Of a stretch of 10,673 nucleotides of DNA, positions 6,803 to 10,673 are shown piece after piece (the first letter of the stretch is position 1; every line of letters begins with the position of its first letter). Below the pieces are notes generated by a model. It saw only the letters and a program-made list of their open reading frames with translations. It did not search any database and had not been told where the DNA came from. Origin of the DNA: an uncultured Methanomethylovorans sp. (GTDB lineage: Archaea; Halobacteriota; Methanosarcinia; Methanosarcinales; Methanosarcinaceae); contig CALBTS010000643.1 in NCBI GenBank assembly GCA_937968035.1, forward strand, positions 1-10,673. Reading direction: 5' to 3'. A program made the translations under genes and the position numbers.

Positions 6803-6835
6803 TTTTAAAGAATAATGGAATTGCTCAAAATCACA

Positions 6836-6871
6836 AACTTTACAAAGATTTAACACCGGTTTTGGTAATAT
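6836..6871 (+). promoter_or_regulatory. Activator-type promoter, box B, for the secreted-protein operon
   Basis: AACTTTACAAAGATTTAACA (6836-6855) lies 10 bp before TAATAT (6866-6871). It differs from box A at one base. The distance from box to start codon is 90 bp here and 91 bp at box A, and both share AATATGCAT just downstream. A start near 6878 would give a leader of about 48 nt. Confidence 0.75.
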
Positions 6872-6925
6872 GCATTCTAGATGCTATTTCGAAAATAGAC
6901 AATTGATTGTAAAAAAGGAGCAAAC

Positions 6926-7852
6926 ATGAAAAAGCTAGCTTTCCTAGTATTGTTGATCGTCACCGTTTTATCCGGGACGTTAGTTGGAAAAGCAATTGCC
7001 TCTAACGGTTTTGATGCATACTCCATGACAACTCACAAGATTGAAAATGGAAATTTAACGAATAAGGTTACCGACCTTATTTCTTTTACTTCACAAAATA
7101 TCGAAAATGAGAAAAATAATGATTCCAAACTCGTCTCAATTAATAATGTCAGTGATAATGTCATAGATTCATCACCTTCTACCGACGAGGAAATTCTTCA
7201 GGAATTGTCTCGGTATAAAGACTTGGAGAACACCTATCTAATGCAACCAGGCTGGACATCAATAACATTTGACCAATATGACCTCCTACCATTGAATAGT
7301 CCCAAACCCTTACCATCACAATATCGAAAAGAGTTCTGGAGCCATTTTGATGGAAATCAAAAGGTGACCGAGCAGGTGGATTATCTTATTTCTTCCGAAA
7401 CCGGTAAGGTCCCATTAGGGGTATTTGTGAATGGCGAATTAACCTCCCTGTGGAATGATGGTCAAAAAGTAAAAAAGGATCCTTATACACCGGCTTACGA
7501 TTTGTACCTTGTGAGCAGCATTCAGACTCTTGTGGAAAGTAACTCCCCACTTGAATTATCCTTCAAACAGGAAATATTGGCTAATCAATCCGTATCCTTG
7601 ATTGAACTCCGCACTCAGTTTTCCACAACAGACAAACAATGGATCAATATTCAATTGGACAAGCCGGTATGGGGGCAATACGAGAAGTTCACTTTTAACT
7701 CTCAAACAGGATTATTGTTGAAATATGAACATTATTATGTTCTGGATGATATGTCTTTGGTTCTTTCATCAGTAACAGATAATTTCGAATACAGCGTAGC
7801 ATCTGAAGCGCCATCTGATGTCACTAATCTAATTGCAACTGGAGGAAAATAA
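6926..7852 (+). CDS. Secreted protein, possibly LolA/RseB-like, with leader shared with the 348 gene
   Basis: A 308-residue exported protein, first gene of the four-gene operon behind box B. AAGGAG (6915-6920) lies 5 nt before the ATG. Residues 1-25 are a Sec signal peptide (GKAIA before Ser26). Residues 1-50 resemble the 348 product, and the DNA encoding TLVGKAIA is nearly identical (398-421 against 6976-6999, 21 of 24). Residues 50-100 are low-complexity and Asn/Ser/Glu-rich, probably a linker. From about 105 a folded domain follows, with EFWSHFDGNQKVTEQ (136-150) and a strand pattern containing NSQTGLLLKYEHYYVLDD (258-275). Such a TG-x-LL-x-YE strand resembles LolA/RseB-type lipid- or protein-binding folds in envelope sensing, but the match is by eye only. 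There are no cysteines. The binding partner is unknown. Confidence 0.82.
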   Translation: MKKLAFLVLLIVTVLSGTLVGKAIASNGFDAYSMTTHKIENGNLTNKVTDLISFTSQNIENEKNNDSKLVSINNVSDNVIDSSPSTDEEILQELSRYKDLENTYLMQPGWTSITFDQYDLLPLNSPKPLPSQYRKEFWSHFDGNQKVTEQVDYLISSETGKVPLGVFVNGELTSLWNDGQKVKKDPYTPAYDLYLVSSIQTLVESNSPLELSFKQEILANQSVSLIELRTQFSTTDKQWINIQLDKPVWGQYEKFTFNSQTGLLLKYEHYYVLDDMSLVLSSVTDNFEYSVASEAPSDVTNLIATGGK

Positions 7853-7853
7853 C

Positions 7854-8294
7854 ATGAAAAACAAGATATTTCACGCCCTTATGGTTGCAATGGGTATCTG
7901 CTTTTTGCTTACTGGAACTGTTTTCGCTGCAACGTATACGCACATCGGACCAGGTAGCACTGTTGGTGGGGTAAATGTTAGCACCAGTTCTTATATCACA
8001 ACCAGCTCCTACAGTTTTCTCACTCAAGGGAACAGTACAGCTTGGTCTTCGATCAGCCGGATTGGTGGGAATACATTTGCTTCTCGTGAATGGTGTGGTG
8101 GTTCTATTAGAAATTCTGCGAATCATGGAGGGTGGGTGGGTTATAACGTCTCTTCAAAAACGATAAATGGCGGTTTGGTCTGGGGGGCTCGATGTACGGA
8201 TCAATCTGGTAGTACTGCTGCTCAGCATGATTTTTCAAACGCTGGCGAAACGTGGCAGCCATATTTTTACTCACCGTTAGATCCAAGACCATGA
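7854..8294 (+). CDS. Small secreted protein of unknown function
   Basis: A 146-residue exported protein I do not recognise. The start at 7854 is chosen because GGAGG (7841-7845), lying within the last codons of the preceding gene, is 8 nt upstream and the signal peptide begins at once; only 1 nt separates the two genes. Residues 1-25 form a Sec signal peptide with VFA before Ala26. The mature part is rich in Ser, Gly and Thr with many aromatic residues, looks all-beta, and has two cysteines (C81, C114) that could form a disulfide around a SIRNSANHGGWVGYN segment (84-98). It ends in a proline-rich tail (SPLDPRP). There is no catalytic motif. Size and style match the other secreted proteins of the locus, so it may act with them outside the cell. 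Confidence 0.8.
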   Translation: MKNKIFHALMVAMGICFLLTGTVFAATYTHIGPGSTVGGVNVSTSSYITTSSYSFLTQGNSTAWSSISRIGGNTFASREWCGGSIRNSANHGGWVGYNVSSKTINGGLVWGARCTDQSGSTAAQHDFSNAGETWQPYFYSPLDPRP

Positions 8295-8338
8295 CAAATA
8301 AAAACCGAAATCGAAACAATCAACCTAAGGAGAAAAGA

Positions 8339-8767
8339 ATGAAAACTCACAAATTGCAACCAATTCTTACTTTGACTATTTTGGCAGTTTTGGTTCTTAC
8401 CCTATTGCCAACGAACTCTGTATTTGCTGCTACTTGTACTGGTTCAGGATGTAATGGGATAGACCCCCAAGGTACAACTTGTTGGAACGATGCAACTATT
8501 GCAAATTGGGCTTGGGGGTCTGATGGTACGATGAAAAACAGAAATATGTACTCACCAGGCTGCGTTTCCAATTGGTCATACACCCTATATCCAACTGCAA
8601 CATATCTCGCTGCTGAAACTGTAGGTGTTTTTAGATATGAGGCTCCTAGAACATATACCTACGTTTGGAACAGTATGTGGGATGGGAGTGGATTAGTGTG
8701 CACGCGCGGATATAAAGGTTCCTCCCAAGGAAACTACGATATCTATTCCAACAGCGTGTGCGCATAA
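8339..8767 (+). CDS. Secreted DUF2690 (YjfA-like) protein
   Basis: A 142-residue exported protein. Residues 1-30 are a signal peptide (VFA before Ala31). The mature protein opens with ATCTGSGCNGIDPQGTTC (31-48), then a central YSPGCVSNW (71-79), which fits the DUF2690/YjfA pattern of C-x-G-x2-C-x-G-x-DP-x4-C with a later YSP-x-C-x-x-W. That family consists of small disulfide-rich secreted proteins, common in Actinobacteria and found in Bacillus; no biochemical function is established to my knowledge. Six cysteines (33, 38, 48, 75, 121, 141) suggest three disulfides; the family usually has four, so the C-terminal pair may be an addition. AAGGAG (8327-8332) lies 6 nt before the ATG at 8339. It follows the 7854 gene by 44 bp in the same operon. 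Confidence 0.78.
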   Translation: MKTHKLQPILTLTILAVLVLTLLPTNSVFAATCTGSGCNGIDPQGTTCWNDATIANWAWGSDGTMKNRNMYSPGCVSNWSYTLYPTATYLAAETVGVFRYEAPRTYTYVWNSMWDGSGLVCTRGYKGSSQGNYDIYSNSVCA

Positions 8768-8803
8768 ATAATTAACCTAAATATGAAAAAAAGGAGATTT
8801 ACG

Positions 8804-9430
8804 ATGAAAAAGCATTTTCTTTTTTTGGGAATTGTAATTTTCGCAACAGCATTGAGTTTTGCTCTGTTCAATTCTCTGACGAAAGCACAAGCAAACTCCA
8901 GTGTTCTGTCCGCCAACAATAATATAGCCTTACAGAAGGTCGAAATCCATCAGAATGACATTCAAGCTGAACTCTGCATTTTCTTGCCATCACTCGAACA
9001 GTGGGGCCCTTACGCTACCCTAATTGTAGATGGAAAGGTCATTTCAAACAGCGAGGTGGCATTGATTAACGCCAAAGATCCGAATACGGCGAAATCTCAA
9101 ACCAGATGTTATCAATTTACATTCCCTGTCACTGTGACAGAAAAGATGTCCAAAACAGCGGTATTAAAGCTGGAAAAACTCACAGCGGATTATCAAGGTG
9201 GCTTGTTGACAGAGACTGGTTTAGTGGCGATTAAAAAGCGACTTCAAGAAACTCAACCCCAAATTGATTTTACTGTCGTCATCGAAAAAGGTAAGGGCGG
9301 GGGTGGTGCCTATATTCAAATTCTCGCTAAACCAGACGGTATGAGTGATGACCAGGCATTCCAATTGATCCAACAAGCAACGATCGAAGAAGTGCCTGAA
9401 ACTTGGCAAGAAGTAGTAAATTTGCAATAA
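8804..9430 (+). CDS. Secreted protein related to the C-terminal half of the downstream lipoprotein
   Basis: A 208-residue exported protein, last of the four-gene operon. The start at 8804 has AAGGAG (8791-8796) 7 nt upstream; an ATG at 8783 precedes that site and is less likely. Residues 1-30 are a signal peptide (AQA before Asn31). Two parts can be seen: a beta-rich segment (about 40-127) containing L-C-I at C58 and RCYQFTF (101-107), and a second segment (about 137-203) with QPQIDF, GAY-x-Q-I-L, KPDGM and a final TW. The same order (LCL, C, PGINF, GYYTDLEL, PSGM, GPW) occurs in residues 200-362 of the 9526 lipoprotein, so the two share a domain. The domain is unnamed to me. The strong terminator right after it ends the operon. 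Confidence 0.78.
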   Translation: MKKHFLFLGIVIFATALSFALFNSLTKAQANSSVLSANNNIALQKVEIHQNDIQAELCIFLPSLEQWGPYATLIVDGKVISNSEVALINAKDPNTAKSQTRCYQFTFPVTVTEKMSKTAVLKLEKLTADYQGGLLTETGLVAIKKRLQETQPQIDFTVVIEKGKGGGGAYIQILAKPDGMSDDQAFQLIQQATIEEVPETWQEVVNLQ

Positions 9431-9440
9431 CAAAAGATAA

Positions 9441-9497
9441 AAAGACTATCCGGTGGAGACTTGTTTCTACCTCTATCGGATAGTCTTCTTTATTTTC
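9441..9497 (+). terminator. Intrinsic terminator at the end of the secreted-protein operon
   Basis: AAGACTATCCG (9442-9452) pairs exactly with CGGATAGTCTT (9477-9487). The stem extends inward by six more pairs, two of them G-U, to leave a 12-nt loop. A T-rich tract (CTTCTTTATTTT) follows. Only about 28 bp remain before the next start, as at the 776-833 terminator. Confidence 0.9.
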
Positions 9498-9525
9498 CAC
9501 CAATTATAAAAAAGAAAAGGTTATG

Positions 9526-10614
9526 ATGACCAAACCAAGGATTCTTTACAAGCGAATATTACTTTGTGTTTTCGTTGTTTTCCTATTGACTGGCTGTGTT
9601 TCAGAACAACAATCAACCAAAGAACCCACGACCCAGATATTTTTTTCCACAGCGATCAGAGCCACTCACCCTTATACAACTGCCACAGTTTTATCTCCTG
9701 CTCAGACATTGGTTCCAGTAATGACATCCACATCATCGCTAGATAAAGCCTTTTTTGTTAGTGAAAATTATCCAGATAATTCAATTTTGAAACCTGGCGA
9801 GGCATTTACAAAGACCTGGGAGATAAAAAATACTGGCGCTTCTCCATGGACCACGAATTATCATCTGGTGTTAATTGCTTCTCCAGAGGGAAATACGCTA
9901 GGATCTGTTCCCCAGATTAGTTTCTCACAACAAACTTCACCAGGAGAGACAATGTTACTCTCTGTTCCCTTGACCGCACCTCAATCCGAGGGGATTTATA
10001 GTGTGTACTGGGCGATAATAAATGAAGCCGGGGAAATAATCCCTGTAGATGGTGGTAATTTATGGGTAAAAATCCATGTCAGTAAATCTGGCCAAACTTC
10101 TTCATCAGTTTCTGGCGGGGAGATATCTGCTAATGGTATCACCATTACAATAACAAATATCTCTTCTGATGAGCAAACCACCACAATAAATCTATGCTTA
10201 TCGGTATCATTGCATACATACTCATTGGATCAAAGTCCGAAATTATTGATTAATCAAGTTCAGGTACCTTTTGTATCTGGGGGCAGTGATTTTTCAAGCG
10301 GAGAAGGATGTATGGTAGTTACCTACCAGGCAGGCGCAAACGACATTGAGAAATCTAGCGATGTGAAGTTGATTATGGATGGCAGCCTTCGAATGTCTCC
10401 TCCACCTGGTGATCCGAATGTGGCTTGTCAGACTGCCCGTCAAAATCTGATCATCGAATACCCAGGTATCAATTTTCAATGTAATTTCAGCATGGCAGGT
10501 TATTATACTGATCTAGAATTGCCTAGTGGAATGACACAGACACTGGCAAACTCTATAATAATCGACACAATTGAGGGGGCGATTTATGGGCCATGGACGA
10601 TAAAAATCAAATGA
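9526..10614 (+). CDS. Lipoprotein with NBR1-type Ig-like domain and a C-terminal domain shared with the 8804 product
   Basis: A 362-residue predicted lipoprotein. Residues 1-23 are a type II signal peptide with lipobox LLTGC, and Cys24 would be lipid-modified. A Thr/Ser-rich linker (25-72) leads to an Ig-like domain (about 75-187) of the type named after NBR1, recognised by NSILKPGEAFTKTWEIKN, TGASPW, the GS-x-x-QISF strand and the ending NLWVKI. Such domains are frequent in Anaerolineae surface proteins and usually serve as adhesion or scaffold units. Residues 200-362 form a second domain with C224, C262, C301 and C319, ending in PGINF, PSGM and GPW, related to the 8804 product. Two adjacent ATGs exist (9523, 9526); the second is preferred for its 5-nt spacing from AAAGG. 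It overlaps the next gene by 4 bp. Confidence 0.85.
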   Translation: MTKPRILYKRILLCVFVVFLLTGCVSEQQSTKEPTTQIFFSTAIRATHPYTTATVLSPAQTLVPVMTSTSSLDKAFFVSENYPDNSILKPGEAFTKTWEIKNTGASPWTTNYHLVLIASPEGNTLGSVPQISFSQQTSPGETMLLSVPLTAPQSEGIYSVYWAIINEAGEIIPVDGGNLWVKIHVSKSGQTSSSVSGGEISANGITITITNISSDEQTTTINLCLSVSLHTYSLDQSPKLLINQVQVPFVSGGSDFSSGEGCMVVTYQAGANDIEKSSDVKLIMDGSLRMSPPPGDPNVACQTARQNLIIEYPGINFQCNFSMAGYYTDLELPSGMTQTLANSIIIDTIEGAIYGPWTIKIK

Positions 10615-10673
10615 GTGCGGTGATAAGCCAGCAGATGGTATCCACTCCAGTTACCGAGACTAACAGAGAGATT
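10611..10673 (+). CDS. Start of a gene cut by the window end
   Basis: An ATG at 10611 overlaps the TGA of the lipoprotein gene (ATGA) and stays open for 21 codons to the end of the window. The visible residues (MSAVISQQMVSTPVTETN and onward) give no family and no signal peptide. The overlap is typical of coupled translation. No strong Shine-Dalgarno site is seen, so this is tentative. Confidence 0.45.
   Translation, partial: MSAVISQQMVSTPVTETNREI

Noticed and set aside
6778..6813. A separate + strand promoter from the third, imperfect box copy
   Set aside because: The box matches only 16 of 20 and the bases at the -10 position (AAGAAT) are poor; its similarity follows from the dyad symmetry of box D.
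47..10673. CRISPR array, tRNA, rRNA, insertion sequence or attachment site
   Set aside because: No regularly spaced repeats, cloverleaf, rRNA segments, transposase or integrase coding sequence were seen.

Overview
The window starts at the end of an assembled contig: bases 1-46 are Illumina library adapter, not genome. The rest is AT-rich bacterial DNA with clear Shine-Dalgarno sites. It encodes secreted proteins with Sec signal peptides, a lipoprotein with an NBR1-type Ig-like domain, and a DUF2690-like protein. This mix suggests an uncultured Chloroflexota bacterium, probably Anaerolineae, recovered from a metagenome. That placement is inference from protein style; no rRNA or marker gene is present.

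Layout. (1) Bases 47-852 hold an inverted repeat, a promoter (box A), a small secreted protein (348-761) and a strong intrinsic terminator. (2) Bases 853-4124 hold three ABC-2-type membrane subunits and one BcrA/LanF-like ATPase, all on the + strand. (3) Bases 4225-6721 on the - strand hold, in transcription order, a secreted beta/gamma-crystallin-like protein, an OmpR/PhoB-type response regulator and its sensor kinase. (4) Bases 6722-6925 are a divergent control region with two promoters of the same design (boxes D and B) and a 12-bp inverted repeat. (5) Bases 6926-9430 on the + strand hold four consecutive genes for exported proteins, ended by a strong terminator. (6) Bases 9526-10673 hold a lipoprotein gene and the first 21 codons of another gene.

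The main new observation is a 20-bp element, AACTTTACAARGATTTAACA and close variants. It lies exactly 10 bp upstream of a -10-like hexamer in front of three transcription units: the 348 gene, the 6926 operon, and (on the - strand) the operon that encodes the two-component system. It contains two TTTA(A)CA half-sites 10 bp apart. The arrangement matches the Pho-box type of promoter activated by OmpR/PhoB-family regulators. The simplest reading is one regulon: the kinase/regulator pair controls its own operon and two flanking units. The ABC transporter operon probably belongs too, because only 19 bp separate it from the upstream terminator, leaving no room for its own promoter.

The 348 and 6926 genes share more than the promoter. 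Their signal peptides and the following ~25 residues are also similar, and then the proteins diverge, as if a promoter-plus-leader cassette was duplicated onto different exported domains. Together these features describe a two-component-controlled module of secreted proteins plus a LanFEG/Bcr-like transporter. It might be an envelope-stress, antimicrobial or immunity island. That role is inference; the sequence does not show the substrate or the signal.
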